Position numbers and translations under genes: made by a program | Notes under the pieces: model-generated | The model's database searches: none | Seen by the model: only the letters and a program-made list of their open reading frames with translations | Told to the model about the DNA's origin: nothing | Part shown: positions 17,956 to 27,089 of the stretch, piece after piece | Numbering within the stretch: position 1 is the stretch's first letter | How the letters are laid out: every line of letters starts with the position of its first letter | Assembly (NCBI GenBank): GCA_964504345.1 | Contig: CAZDDX010000005.1 | Location: 36,485-100,484, forward strand | From: CAMDTE01 sp964504345 | Lineage (GTDB): Bacteria > Bacteroidota > Bacteroidia > Flavobacteriales > Schleiferiaceae | Length of the DNA: 64,000 nt | Direction: 5' to 3'

Positions 17956-19029
17956 CTAAGCCATCCCCAACGTGCGCAGGTGCTTCATGTGGCTCCACAA
18001 GGCTCCCACAAAATAGCGGTGCTCGTGGTACGGCATCTTGAATTCCGAACAAACCTGTTTTACAATGCCGTTGATGGCAGGGTAATGAACGTGGCTGATG
18101 TTGGGGAATAAATGATGTTCCACTTGAAAGTTCAAACCGCCCAACCACCAGCCCAACAGCTTGGAACGTGTTGCGAAGTTGGCCGTAGTGCGCAACTGGT
18201 GCACCATGAATTCATCCTCCAAATGCAAGGGGTCTGGCGCAGGTGGAGCTTGCAAAAAGGAAGTTTCTTCCACCACGTGGGCCAATTGAAACACCACGGA
18301 AAGCAAAATCCCGGTAAATGAACCGTACACCAAAAAACCCACCAACCACGGCACAAAGCCTACAAATACAATAGGCAAAACAACAAACGCCATTAAGTGA
18401 AGCACCTTAAAGCTCCAAAATGAAATGTGTTCCCAGAGGGTCAAAGGCTTGATGGGCACATTGCCCACTTTGCCGGTAAAGTACTTCCGGTAATCCGTGT
18501 AGGAGATCCATTGGATGTACAACAATGCGTACAAAAACCAAAAATAGTAATGCTGCAGGCGGTGAATTTTGTGCCGCGTCTGATCCGGACTCATGCGCAA
18601 GTAAGGTCTTGCCTCTATGTCGTCGTCCACACCGTCGATGTTCGTGAACGTATGGTGTACCGCATTGTGCTTGGTTTTCCACATGGTGATGTTGGCCCCC
18701 AGCAGGTTTAAGCTCATACCCGCCAACTCATTCAGCCACGGCTTGTCGCTGAACGAACCGTGACCGCCGTCGTGCATTACGTTGAAACCGATGGAAGCAG
18801 TAAACAACCCCAGCACCAAACACTCGAGTAGTGCCCAGCCCCAAGCAGGAGTAAAAAAGACCAAGTGGACGTACACCAAAGCCAGTCCAGTCAGCAAAAT
18901 CAACGCCTTGCTGAACAAGTGCCAGTTGCCCGTGGGGGCTTGCTGGTGGGTTTCAAAGTGGAGATTGACGCGGCGTTTGAGTTCGGTGGTGAACTCGGTA
19001 GCGCGTTGAAAACGGGGTGCTACAAACAT
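17956..19029 (-). CDS. Membrane fatty acid desaturase (acyl-lipid / linoleoyl-CoA type)
   Basis: 357 residues. The three histidine boxes of the di-iron site are present: HDGGHG, HNAVHH (with HTFTNIDG) and QVEHH, separated by two pairs of membrane helices. The QVEHH box and the general length fit front-end or linoleoyl-CoA-like desaturases of Bacteroidota, without a fused cytochrome b5 domain. It introduces a double bond in membrane lipid acyl chains using O2 and an electron donor. Transcribed alone from 19029; no clear TAnnTTTG box was found before it. Confidence 0.9.
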   Translation of the reverse strand: MFVAPRFQRATEFTTELKRRVNLHFETHQQAPTGNWHLFSKALILLTGLALVYVHLVFFTPAWGWALLECLVLGLFTASIGFNVMHDGGHGSFSDKPWLNELAGMSLNLLGANITMWKTKHNAVHHTFTNIDGVDDDIEARPYLRMSPDQTRHKIHRLQHYYFWFLYALLYIQWISYTDYRKYFTGKVGNVPIKPLTLWEHISFWSFKVLHLMAFVVLPIVFVGFVPWLVGFLVYGSFTGILLSVVFQLAHVVEETSFLQAPPAPDPLHLEDEFMVHQLRTTANFATRSKLLGWWLGGLNFQVEHHLFPNISHVHYPAINGIVKQVCSEFKMPYHEHRYFVGALWSHMKHLRTLGMA

Positions 19030-19077
19030 TTCCCTAAGTTACGGCAGATTTTTTGTGTTTTACCGACCCACTCGGAA

Positions 19078-19767
19078 TCAAGCACGCAAAGGGCCTTGCG
19101 TCTTGATGTGCCGAAACGTCAAGTTGATGCGCTGTGCAACTGCCAAACGGGTCTTGGGTACGGAATGCTGAAAATCAACTTGCGAACGTCCGTGCATCAG
19201 CAACAGACTCCCGGGCTCCAGGGTGAGGTCCCAGCGCGCAGTACCGGTCTTGGCCCGAATGGAGAACCGTCGGGACGCGCCCAAACTCAGCGAAGCAATG
19301 ACCGGATTCGCGCCCAGCTCCGGCTCGTTGTCTTGGTGCCAACCCATGCCGTCTTCTCCCGTGCGGTAGGCATTCAACAAAACCGCGTTGAACGATACTC
19401 CGGGCAAAGTCAATCGCTCCGCAACTTCGCATTCCAATAGCTTGCGAAGCTGCAGCAATTCTGGGGTCCAAGGCAGAACACGTTGCTCCGCGCCGGAGTA
19501 CGAATAACGCGCCTCCGGATCCCCAACGTAGGCGGTAAGCCGCGGTTGAAGCACCCATTTGCCAAACATTCGAATGGGCTCTTGGCGCCAAAAATCCGCG
19601 TCGACGAGCGCTGAAAAAAGGGAATTATGGTTTTCAACCGTCAGAAAATCATGACGATATTCAAACCCAGGGGGTAGGTTTAACAAATCTTGGGTGGCAA
19701 ACAAGTCCGGCACAGCTGGCGGCCTTAGAGCTGGTCCCGACGCAATTCGGCAACGGTCTGTTCCCAA
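19078..19767 (-). CDS. AlkB-like 2-oxoglutarate/Fe(II) dioxygenase
   Basis: 229 residues at the longest. Iron and 2-oxoglutarate ligands are visible: the HxD in MGWHQDNEPELG, the distal His in DFQHSVPKT and the Arg pair in AQRINLTFR; NAVLLNAYRTGEDGMGWHQD is the ALKBH2/AlkB nucleotide-repair pattern. Likely repairs alkylated bases in DNA or RNA. The ATG at 19767 overlaps the upstream gene by 43 bases; a downstream non-ATG start would shorten the protein, so the N-terminus is uncertain. Confidence 0.85.
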   Translation of the reverse strand: MGTDRCRIASGPALRPPAVPDLFATQDLLNLPPGFEYRHDFLTVENHNSLFSALVDADFWRQEPIRMFGKWVLQPRLTAYVGDPEARYSYSGAEQRVLPWTPELLQLRKLLECEVAERLTLPGVSFNAVLLNAYRTGEDGMGWHQDNEPELGANPVIASLSLGASRRFSIRAKTGTARWDLTLEPGSLLLMHGRSQVDFQHSVPKTRLAVAQRINLTFRHIKTQGPLRA

Positions 19768-20705
19768 GGGGTGTAGGCTCCATTGGGCAAATAAGCGGCC
19801 AATGCGCTCCCGTCGTAGGAATTCGTGGCCACGGCCGCGCGGACGCTGTCCCGAGTAATCCGCGGCAGCCGTCCGGTCAAACGGGCCAGCACCGCTTCAG
19901 CGCGCCAAGCAAAACCCAGCATTCCAGAGGACGCCATGCGTTTTGGCGGACGCCCGCCAAAAGCACGGGCAACATCCTGAAACACCTGAGCAAACGAGTG
20001 ATTCGCCCCCACCGCCACGTAGGCTTGGCCGGCTGCATCCGAATCCATGCCTCTGGCTTCCAAATCCTCCAATAGCGCCAAAGCGGCCGCCGCAACGTCC
20101 CGCGCGTCCACCCAACCGGTGGCCCCGGGCGAGGCAAAAGGCAATCCTGCTGCTGCAGTTCGGACCAATCGGCTGCTGCCCTCTTCCCACAAGGGCGGAG
20201 TCAAAATAACTCCTGGGCGCAGCACGGAAACCGGCAATCCTTCGGCGAAATTGCGAAATACCTCTTGCTCGGAGGCCGCCTTGGAGTGGCCGTACATGGA
20301 ACGGTCCGGCTTGTCCGCCAAAACCGCAATGGACGAAACGTGCACTGCGCCGCGCATGCCTTGGTGAAGGGCCTGGTTGAACACCAATTCTGCGGTGCGC
20401 GGATTGTCCCGAAGCATGGCCGGATATTCTTGAGGGGCAAAACCCACGCGGGCCGCAGCGTGCAGCAGGTGGGTACCGTCGGCCAACGCCGCTTCCACGC
20501 CCACGGGATCCAAGAGGTCCACCGAACGCCATTCCACCGCCGCAAAAACGGAGGGTTCCAGCGCTTTTTCCGTGGTGCGCAGGCTTTCCGGACGTCGGTA
20601 CAACCCCACTACCCGATTCCAGCGCCCGGAGGCCACTGCGGCAGAAACCGCATGAGCTCCTAAGGTTCCAGAGGCGCCCGTCACAACCAAAACCCGGTGT
20701 TCCAT
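19725..20705 (-). CDS. NAD(P)-dependent epimerase/dehydratase family protein
   Basis: 326 residues. Rossmann motif TGASGTLGAHA near the N-terminus, HAAARVGF and HVSSIAVL, and the YGHSK pair (YxxxK). Related to dihydroflavonol-reductase-like extended SDRs; the substrate cannot be assigned. The long reading frame continuing to 21359 is antisense to tyrS and is rejected; the start is at 20705, only 4 bases after a TACTTTTG box. Probably an operon with the AlkB-like gene. Confidence 0.82.
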   Translation of the reverse strand: MEHRVLVVTGASGTLGAHAVSAAVASGRWNRVVGLYRRPESLRTTEKALEPSVFAAVEWRSVDLLDPVGVEAALADGTHLLHAAARVGFAPQEYPAMLRDNPRTAELVFNQALHQGMRGAVHVSSIAVLADKPDRSMYGHSKAASEQEVFRNFAEGLPVSVLRPGVILTPPLWEEGSSRLVRTAAAGLPFASPGATGWVDARDVAAAALALLEDLEARGMDSDAAGQAYVAVGANHSFAQVFQDVARAFGGRPPKRMASSGMLGFAWRAEAVLARLTGRLPRITRDSVRAAVATNSYDGSALAAYLPNGAYTPWEQTVAELRRDQL

Positions 20706-20709
20706 GAAA

Positions 20710-20717
20710 CAAAAGTA
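20710..20717 (-). promoter_or_regulatory. -7 box, leaderless arrangement (TACTTTTG, minus strand)
   Basis: CAAAAGTA on the plus strand, 4 bases before the minus-strand ATG at 20705; back to back with the tyrS promoter. Confidence 0.6.
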
Positions 20718-20771
20718 GGGCACGCACCGCCCGATTGGGGTAAATTTATTCGCTGCCCCGCGCCCAAAACG

Positions 20772-20779
20772 TACCTTTG
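20772..20779 (+). promoter_or_regulatory. -7 box for tyrS, leaderless arrangement
   Basis: TACCTTTG, 4 bases before the tyrS ATG at 20784, which fixes that start. Confidence 0.65.
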
Positions 20780-20783
20780 CTGC

Positions 20784-22055
20784 ATGTCGTTTTTGGAAGA
20801 ACTCAAGTGGCGCGGCATGCTGCACGACAGCATGCCCGGCGTGGACAAGTTGCTGGAGCAACCGGGCAAGAAAGGGTATATTGGCTTTGACCCCACTGCG
20901 GACTCCCTGGGAGTAGGCAATTTGGTGCAGGTCATGACCCTGGTGCACTTCCAACGGGCTGGCCACAAGCCCATTGCTTTGGTGGGCGGTGCCACGGGCA
21001 TGGTGGGCGATCCGTCGTTCAAATCCGACGAGCGTCAACTTTTGGATTTCAACACCTTGCAGCACAACCTCAGCGGACAGCGCGCGCAACTGGAGAAGTT
21101 TTTGGAATTCGGCGGGCCCAACGGAGCCCAGATCGTGAACAACTACGAATGGTTCAAAGACTTTGGTTTCTTGGACTTCATCCGCGACGTGGGCAAGCAC
21201 ATCACCGTCAACTACATGCTGGCCAAGGACTCCGTGAAATCGCGCCAGGAAACCGGCATCAGCTTCACGGAATTCAGCTACCAACTCATCCAAGGCTACG
21301 ACTTTTACTATTTGTGGAAACACCACGGCGTGCAACTGCAGATGGGGGGGTCGGACCAATGGGGCAACATCACCACCGGCACGGAATTGATCCGACGCAT
21401 GGACGGCGGCGAGGCCTACGCCCTAACCACACCGTTGATCAAAAAGGCCGACGGCACCAAGTTCGGCAAGACCGAATCCGGAAACGTTTGGTTGGACCCC
21501 AAACGCACCTCGCCGTACCAGTTTTATCAGTTTTGGCTGAACGCCGCGGATTCCGACGTGGCCCAGTACGTACGCATTTTCAGCACCGCACCGCGCGAGG
21601 AAATTGAGGCGGTAGAAGCGGCGCACGCCCAAGCCCCACACCAACGCGCTCTGCAAAAATTTTTGGCCGAAGAAATCACGGCCCGCGTTCACAGCACCGA
21701 TGCCCTGCGTCGGGCCCAAGAAGCCTCCGAAATCCTGTTTGGCAACGCCACCGCGGACGCCCTGCGCAGCTTGGACGAAGCAACTTTGCTGGACGTGTTC
21801 AAGGACGTGCCGCAGTTCACCGCCTCCCGCGACGCCTTGTCCGACGGAATCCCGGTGATTGAATTGTTGGCCACACACACGCGGTTTGCTGCTTCCAAAG
21901 GCGAAGCCCGCACCCTGCTTCAGGGCGGCGGAATTGCCGTAAACAAGCACAAAGTTGACCTGGAATCTTCGTTCACAGCATCTGACTTGCTCAACGATCG
22001 GTACCTGTTGCTGCAGCGCGGCAAAAAAACCTACGCCCTCGTCACCTTCAGCTGA
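20784..22055 (+). CDS. tyrS: Tyrosyl-tRNA synthetase
   Basis: 423 residues. Class I aminoacyl-tRNA synthetase with FDPTADSL leading into the HIGH position, GGATGMVGDPS, the tyrosine-binding YQLIQGYDFYYL, QMGGSDQWGN and the KMSKS equivalent KFGKT; an S4 domain closes the protein. The HIGH motif reads GVGN (43-46): both histidines are replaced. Asn in the last place is common in TyrRS, Gly in the first is not, while the catalytic Thr of PTAD is kept. Monocistronic from a leaderless-type promoter. Confidence 0.95.
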   Translation: MSFLEELKWRGMLHDSMPGVDKLLEQPGKKGYIGFDPTADSLGVGNLVQVMTLVHFQRAGHKPIALVGGATGMVGDPSFKSDERQLLDFNTLQHNLSGQRAQLEKFLEFGGPNGAQIVNNYEWFKDFGFLDFIRDVGKHITVNYMLAKDSVKSRQETGISFTEFSYQLIQGYDFYYLWKHHGVQLQMGGSDQWGNITTGTELIRRMDGGEAYALTTPLIKKADGTKFGKTESGNVWLDPKRTSPYQFYQFWLNAADSDVAQYVRIFSTAPREEIEAVEAAHAQAPHQRALQKFLAEEITARVHSTDALRRAQEASEILFGNATADALRSLDEATLLDVFKDVPQFTASRDALSDGIPVIELLATHTRFAASKGEARTLLQGGGIAVNKHKVDLESSFTASDLLNDRYLLLQRGKKTYALVTFS

Positions 22056-22118
22056 TTTACCGCTCTTGTCAGGCGGTTCATCCGGCCCGACGTCACCCTG
22101 CTGGGGTTAAGGGTGCCT

Positions 22119-22586
22119 TTATTGCGCTAAATCCTCCAGGAGCAAACGCACTTCTACCGCACTGCGCGTACCGGTTCCGTCGTACCCCAAATCCTCCGTG
22201 GCGGTCCACGAAAAAGCCGGTCCCGGCGGCACCGTGGGAAGCTGCTCCAGGAAGATGGTCCGCAGGGGATTGGCATCCAGATCCAACCGAATGCGGCCGG
22301 TGGCCCAAAGCATGGTGTAGGTTAGGCCTTGGCGCTTACCGTGTCCGTTGAGCGCCACGGAGGTGCAGTAACCGGTGTTGTCGTCGAACAGAACAATTTT
22401 TCCGTCCTTGCCTAATTCCTGTGCGGGGCCTGCCGTGGTGCGCGTACCGTCCGGGGCATAGAAGGCCACCTCCTTGCTCGCATCCTGCACTTCAAAGAGA
22501 TGCACCACTGTTTTGTTGGCGTAGGGGTCGCAAGAGCCCAACACCACCGCAAGTAAAAGAAGTAAGAAAGTTCGCATCGGTTTCAT
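22119..22586 (-). CDS. Predicted lipoprotein, function unknown
   Basis: 155 residues from the ATG at 22586 (an ATG at 22577 is also possible). N-terminal LLLLLAVVLGSC is a lipobox, so the mature protein probably starts at the Cys and is anchored to a membrane. The rest is a beta-rich domain with no recognised motif. It begins one base after the stop of the preceding gene, so it is the last member of the operon running from 27033. Confidence 0.65.
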   Translation of the reverse strand: MKPMRTFLLLLLAVVLGSCDPYANKTVVHLFEVQDASKEVAFYAPDGTRTTAGPAQELGKDGKIVLFDDNTGYCTSVALNGHGKRQGLTYTMLWATGRIRLDLDANPLRTIFLEQLPTVPPGPAFSWTATEDLGYDGTGTRSAVEVRLLLEDLAQ

Positions 22587-22587
22587 A

Positions 22588-23418
22588 CTATTCGTCCGCA
22601 GACTCCAAAGCAGACAATCCATACACGGCCAGCTCCAACCCTTCCGCAAAGGATTTGGCGGGCTTGGCGAAGTAGTGGTAGCTGCCGCTGGAAAGGTTAC
22701 GGGTTTCTTTCAATTTGGGCAAAATCAAGGGGCCGTCGGCATGCACCACCGCGGCCAAGGCCACGTCGCTCCGCACCACCAACACCAACCGGGCAGGCGC
22801 AGGTTCTTGCGTGGTTTGGTGCTCGTGCCGCAACACCCAAACCTCCAAATCACCGGCCGCATTCAGTTCTTCCGGCAATTTTGAAGCCGAAACCTTCTGA
22901 AATCCAAAGGTTTCCAAATAGTTTTTCAGTGCCGTGCCAAAAGGGCCGACTCGCTTTTCGCTGAGCAATTCCACCAAGGCGCGGTCCGGAAAGGAATTGG
23001 TGTAAAAGGCGGTGGTCTTGGAAGTGCCGCGCACCAAAGCGATGTAGTGGCGGCGCAAACCGGCCACTTCAGACGGGCGTACGTCGTGCAGCTTCAGGGT
23101 GGTGAGCGCCGTGCCTACGGGCTGTGCGTTGCGCCCGAGCAATGCGGTTTCCGCGGCGACGGTGGAGTCTTTTCCCAGCGCTTTGCGCGGAATCCACACC
23201 CGTTTTTGCACAGTATATCCGGTCTCCGTTTGCCGGGCCCAGACCTCGGTACTGTCGTTGAATTCAACTCCTTTTTGGCCGTTGACCAGCACGGTGGTGG
23301 AGCGAAGGCGCTGCGCGGTGGCAGCAAAACTGACCGCTAGAACCGCACAAAAAAAGCCCGCGCGAACCAGACGATTGGGGAGTCGGCCCGCATCGGTGAC
23401 CCAAAGTGGTGTATTCAT
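22588..23418 (-). CDS. Exported protein of unknown function
   Basis: 276 residues from the ATG at 23418 (ATG at 23424 possible). A signal peptide (LVRAGFFCAVLAVSFAATAQ) precedes a mature part with no recognised domain; YIALVRGTSKTTAFYTNSF and VLVVRSDVALAAVVHADG look like mixed alpha/beta segments. Lies between the LuxE-like gene (about 47 bases upstream) and the lipoprotein gene (1 base downstream), probably one operon. Confidence 0.6.
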   Translation of the reverse strand: MNTPLWVTDAGRLPNRLVRAGFFCAVLAVSFAATAQRLRSTTVLVNGQKGVEFNDSTEVWARQTETGYTVQKRVWIPRKALGKDSTVAAETALLGRNAQPVGTALTTLKLHDVRPSEVAGLRRHYIALVRGTSKTTAFYTNSFPDRALVELLSEKRVGPFGTALKNYLETFGFQKVSASKLPEELNAAGDLEVWVLRHEHQTTQEPAPARLVLVVRSDVALAAVVHADGPLILPKLKETRNLSSGSYHYFAKPAKSFAEGLELAVYGLSALESADE

Positions 23419-23465
23419 GCCCATAGTGAAGCGAAAATTAAGCCAAATAGTTGGGTGCGTCCTCA

Positions 23466-24437
23466 TCAACCCGCCAACAACGAGCAACCGCGGATTTCGG
23501 CAGCGTCAAAGCGCCCGACCACTTCAAAAACACCGTCTTCGTAAACGCGCCCCAGGTCTTGTAAAGCCAAGAACGCACAGGAGTGCACGTTGGCCAAGTC
23601 GATGACGTTCAATGCAGCGGTGCGTCGGTAGGGCCCAAAGGCAAAGGGATCTTCAGGGTCCCGCGGCCAAACCACCATCGATGGCGGGGGCGAGTACAAT
23701 CCGTCCCGCTGCGCGTAGGCTTGCGAAAAAAGCTCCGTCATGCCGTACTCTGAGTGAATTTCCGGCACGCCAAAGGCCTCCTTGAGTTGGTGGTGTACTT
23801 GCGCCCGGGTAGGTTCGGACCGTCGGCCCTTCATGCCCCCCGTCTCCATGAGGAGGGTGTTGCGCAGCTGCAGCGGGAAAGGCATCCATTCCGCCCAATC
23901 CAGCAAGGCAAAGGTGACGCCCAGCACGATCGTCTTTTGTCCGCGTTTTTCCAACGCCGTCAGGGATTGGAGCAGGGACAGGTAGTCGTTCAAAAAAAAT
24001 CCATTCTCCGGATGCGGACTGCAGGTCATGAAGTAGTTGGCCATGTCCACCAAGGAGGAACCCGTTCGCTCCAGGTAGCCCGGAAGCAAAAAGAGCCAGG
24101 CGTAGTCCTCAATGGGGCCGTACTTCCATTCAAAGCACTGCCGGGTTTGGGTGCGGTACGCGTCCAGATGGGCCACCAAATGCCGAGACGGGGTTTGCCC
24201 GGTGGTGCCGCTGCTGGTGAAGACGTGCACCGGATCAAACGAGCCCGTTTGTACCTCGCGCGTTTTGAACGCTTCCACTGGCAAGAAGGGGACCGTTTTC
24301 AAATCCGCTTCGCTGGAAACCGCGGCGCACCGTTGCGCATCCCAGCCCAAACTTTGCAAGTATTCCCGGTAGACGGCACAGTGTTGGGACTGATGCCGAA
24401 AAAGGGCTACCGCCACCTGCTCAATTTCCGGAAGCAT
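23466..24437 (-). CDS. LuxE-like acyl-protein synthetase / PaaK-type adenylating protein
   Basis: 323 residues. The adenylate-forming signature FTSSGTTGQTPSRH is present, as is HSEYGMTELFSQAY, a match for the LuxE family's second motif. LuxE proteins activate fatty acids and hold them as acyl-protein; Bacteroidota relatives occur beside envelope genes and their substrates are unknown. The start at 24437 (MLPEIEQ) overlaps the upstream lipoprotein gene by 17 bases, which supports translational coupling. Confidence 0.8.
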   Translation of the reverse strand: MLPEIEQVAVALFRHQSQHCAVYREYLQSLGWDAQRCAAVSSEADLKTVPFLPVEAFKTREVQTGSFDPVHVFTSSGTTGQTPSRHLVAHLDAYRTQTRQCFEWKYGPIEDYAWLFLLPGYLERTGSSLVDMANYFMTCSPHPENGFFLNDYLSLLQSLTALEKRGQKTIVLGVTFALLDWAEWMPFPLQLRNTLLMETGGMKGRRSEPTRAQVHHQLKEAFGVPEIHSEYGMTELFSQAYAQRDGLYSPPPSMVVWPRDPEDPFAFGPYRRTAALNVIDLANVHSCAFLALQDLGRVYEDGVFEVVGRFDAAEIRGCSLLAG

Positions 24438-24954
24438 CGAGTTTCTCTTGTTTTTTCGCTTCTTTAGCAAACTTCTGCAAGCGCTCCAGGGAGGTTGCCC
24501 CGCCGCTGCCGCGCCGTTCCGGTAGTATGGGACGAACGGGTTCCGTAGGCAATTTGGCGGCTGCTTCGTCTGCCAAACGGTCTTGAATTCCAATCGTTGG
24601 TGTTTGCGGTGCGGGCAAAGAGGATTGCAAGGCGCGCAAACGGCGTACCACCTGGGCCATGACCGTATCCCCTCGGTCCGACTGCAGCAATAAATTGCTC
24701 AATTCTTGCCGAACAACCGCCTGGGAAAAACCGTATTTATCTTCCAAAAAAGAGGCCGACCCCGGGGTGGGGAATCGATCCAAAGACCCCCCGCGCGTTT
24801 GCAACGCAGACTCGTACAGGTGCAAGTCCACCAAGAGGGGAACCAATACGGAATCGGGGATCATCGCTTCCGGGCCCGTGGATTCCGCCTTGCCGCAGGA
24901 GGCCGCAAAGCACCCCAGCAAACAAACAACCAGAACTCCGAGCGCGCGTGCCAT
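24421..24954 (-). CDS. DUF4296-like lipoprotein
   Basis: 177 residues. Signal and lipobox VCLLGCFAASC at the N-terminus. Residues 30-105 contain IPDSVLVPLLVDLHLYESALQ and DKYGFSQAVVRQELSNLLL, the helical pattern of the DUF4296 family, which occurs as lipoproteins in Bacteroidota. The C-terminal 60 residues are charged and probably disordered. Function unknown. It starts 4 bases after pyrC ends. Confidence 0.7.
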   Translation of the reverse strand: MARALGVLVVCLLGCFAASCGKAESTGPEAMIPDSVLVPLLVDLHLYESALQTRGGSLDRFPTPGSASFLEDKYGFSQAVVRQELSNLLLQSDRGDTVMAQVVRRLRALQSSLPAPQTPTIGIQDRLADEAAAKLPTEPVRPILPERRGSGGATSLERLQKFAKEAKKQEKLDASGN

Positions 24955-24958
24955 TCGC

Positions 24959-26302
24959 TCAGTCGCGACGAAACAACAGGCGCTGTCCGGCCGGTTCTTT
25001 GTTCAATTTTCCTTGCGCCACCACCTGTTTTCCGTTGACAAAGGTGTGCACAATGCGCGCGGCAAAGGTGCTGCCTTCAAACGGAGACCAACCGCACAAA
25101 CTGGCGACGTTGCTCTTGCTCACCGTCCACGGTTGGGAAGGATCCACCACCACCAGGTCCGCGTAATAACCCTCGCGTAGGAAACCCCGATCCTCCACAC
25201 CAAACAAGATTGCCGGACGGTGGCACATCATCTCCACAGCGCGCTCCAAAGTCAACACGCCCTTACGCACCATTTCCAAAACTGCTACCACTGCATGCTG
25301 CACCAAAGGTCCTCCGGACGGAGCCTTGGAATAGGTGGCCATCTTTTCCTCCAACGTATGGGGTGCGTGGTCTGTGGCGATCACGTCGATGGATCCGTCC
25401 AGCAATCCGGCACGCAAGGCCGCACGGTCTGCTTCCGTTTTGACGGCGGGATTCCATTTGATGAAATTCTGCTTGGTAGCGTAGTCCGCGTCCGTGAACC
25501 ACAGGTGGTGAATGCAGGCTTCCGCGGTAATTTTCTTTTGCTCCAGCGGCAAATGCTTGTCAAACAACTGCAATTCTTTGCCCGTGGAAAGGTGGTACAC
25601 GTGAAAACGAGCTCCGGTTTTCCGCGCCAAAGCCACTGCGGCCGAACTGGACTTCCAGCACGCCTCTTCCGACCGAATCAACGGATGGTACGACGGCGCC
25701 AGACCGGCTTCCCCAACTTCGGCCAAATAGCGATCCAAGTTGGCCCGAATCGTGCCTTCGTCCTCGCAATGGGCAATGAGTTGGTGGTCCACCTCGCTGA
25801 AGATCCGCTCCAAAGCCTGGGGATCGTCCACCAACATGTTTCCGGTGGAGGAACCCATGAAAATCTTGATGCCCGCAATGGTGCGCTTGGAGGCCTTTTT
25901 CAACTCGTCCAAATTGGCGTTTGTAGCACCCAAATTGAAGGAGTAATTGGCCCAAGACACCTCTGAGGCGCGTTGGTATTTTTTCTCCAATTCTTCCAGA
26001 GTGACGGCTTGCGGCACCGTATTGGGTTGCTCTACGTAGCTGGTGATGCCGCCCAAAACCGCAGCCGCGGACTCCGACGAAATCGTGCCCTTGTGCGTTA
26101 AGCCCGGCTCACGGAAATGCACCTGCGTGTCAATCATCCCCGGAAGCACCCACTTACCGCCCACGTCCAAAACCTTCACGCGGTTATTTACGGGCGATAG
26201 TTCTTTGTCGATGCGCGCAATGCGATCGCCCTCTAGCAACAAATCTCCTTCAAATACTTTTCCCTCGTTGACGATGCGAGCATTCTTAATAAGTGTTGTC
26301 AT
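24959..26302 (-). CDS. pyrC: Dihydroorotase
   Basis: 447 residues. Zinc amidohydrolase that cyclises N-carbamoyl-aspartate to dihydroorotate in pyrimidine synthesis. Metal ligands: DTQVHFREPG (HxR-type motif), GIKIFMGS supplying the position of the carbamylated Lys, EACIHHLWF, and the catalytic Asp in IATDHAPH. It is of the long, class I type (about 445 residues). Overlaps the glycosyltransferase gene by 4 bases upstream and is 4 bases from the lipoprotein gene. Confidence 0.93.
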   Translation of the reverse strand: MTTLIKNARIVNEGKVFEGDLLLEGDRIARIDKELSPVNNRVKVLDVGGKWVLPGMIDTQVHFREPGLTHKGTISSESAAAVLGGITSYVEQPNTVPQAVTLEELEKKYQRASEVSWANYSFNLGATNANLDELKKASKRTIAGIKIFMGSSTGNMLVDDPQALERIFSEVDHQLIAHCEDEGTIRANLDRYLAEVGEAGLAPSYHPLIRSEEACWKSSSAAVALARKTGARFHVYHLSTGKELQLFDKHLPLEQKKITAEACIHHLWFTDADYATKQNFIKWNPAVKTEADRAALRAGLLDGSIDVIATDHAPHTLEEKMATYSKAPSGGPLVQHAVVAVLEMVRKGVLTLERAVEMMCHRPAILFGVEDRGFLREGYYADLVVVDPSQPWTVSKSNVASLCGWSPFEGSTFAARIVHTFVNGKQVVAQGKLNKEPAGQRLLFRRD

Positions 26303-27033
26303 GCTTTGGTAAACCAGCTGGATATTTTTAGAGCGATCACGCCAAAAACGGCTTCGCGAATGATGCCTCGGCTCATTTTACTTTGGCCCAAGGTGCGGTC
26401 CGTGAAAATTACGGGGACTTCCACAATTTGGAAGCCTTTGCGCCAAGCGCGAAACTTCATTTCAATCTGAAAGGCGTAGCCCACAAAGCGAATTGCGGAA
26501 AAATTCATGGATTCCAATACGGCCCGACGGTAGCACTTAAACCCGGCAGTAGTGTCGTGAATCTTCATGCCCGTGATGAATTGCACGTACTTACTGGCAA
26601 AAAAACTGAGCAAAACCCGGCTCATGGGCCAGTTTACAACATTGACACCCGTAACGTACCGGCTGCCGATGGCCACGTCCGCACCCTGATCGCGGCAAGC
26701 GGCCAACAACCTTGGCAAGTCTTTTGGATCGTGCGAAAAGTCCGCATCCATCTCAAAAACAAAGGGATAACCCTTGGCGAGCGCCCAACGAAAACCGTGA
26801 ATATACGCCGTGCCCAATCCCGATTTTCCCGCGCGCTCTTCCAAATGAATGCGTCTTGGGAAGCGTTCCATCAACGAACGCACCAAGAGCGCCGTACCGT
26901 CTGGGGAACTGTCGTCCACCACCAACAATTCAAATGCCTCCGGTAGCGCCATCACGGCTTCTACAATAGCCACGATGTTCTCGCGCTCGTTGAAGGTGGG
27001 GATGACCACCAGGGGGGCGTTTTGAAGATTCAT
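26299..27033 (-). CDS. Dolichol-phosphate-mannose-synthase-like glycosyltransferase
   Basis: 244 residues, GT2 family. VIPTFNERENI begins the fold, VVDDSSPDGT binds the nucleotide sugar, MDADFSHDP is the DxD region, and KSGLGTAYIHGFRWAL plus SRYVTG match polyprenol-phosphate mannosyl/glucosyl transferases. It transfers a sugar from a nucleotide donor to a polyprenol phosphate at the inner membrane. The ATG at 27033 lies 9 bases after a TACCTTTG box. First gene of the operon that continues into pyrC. Confidence 0.9.
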   Translation of the reverse strand: MNLQNAPLVVIPTFNERENIVAIVEAVMALPEAFELLVVDDSSPDGTALLVRSLMERFPRRIHLEERAGKSGLGTAYIHGFRWALAKGYPFVFEMDADFSHDPKDLPRLLAACRDQGADVAIGSRYVTGVNVVNWPMSRVLLSFFASKYVQFITGMKIHDTTAGFKCYRRAVLESMNFSAIRFVGYAFQIEMKFRAWRKGFQIVEVPVIFTDRTLGQSKMSRGIIREAVFGVIALKISSWFTKA

Positions 27034-27042
27034 AGAGGTGGT

Positions 27043-27050
27043 CAAAGGTA
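27043..27050 (-). promoter_or_regulatory. -7 box for the glycosyltransferase-pyrC operon
   Basis: CAAAGGTA on the plus strand (TACCTTTG on minus), 9 bases before the ATG at 27033. Only 39 bases separate it from the divergent polA start. Confidence 0.6.
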
Positions 27051-27089
27051 GGACAAGTCCGCCGTACTTTCGTTGCAAATCCCGTACCA

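Noticed and set aside
22094..22115. CACCCT/AGGGTG hairpin after tyrS
   Set aside because: Ten-base loop and no T-run; too weak to call a terminator.
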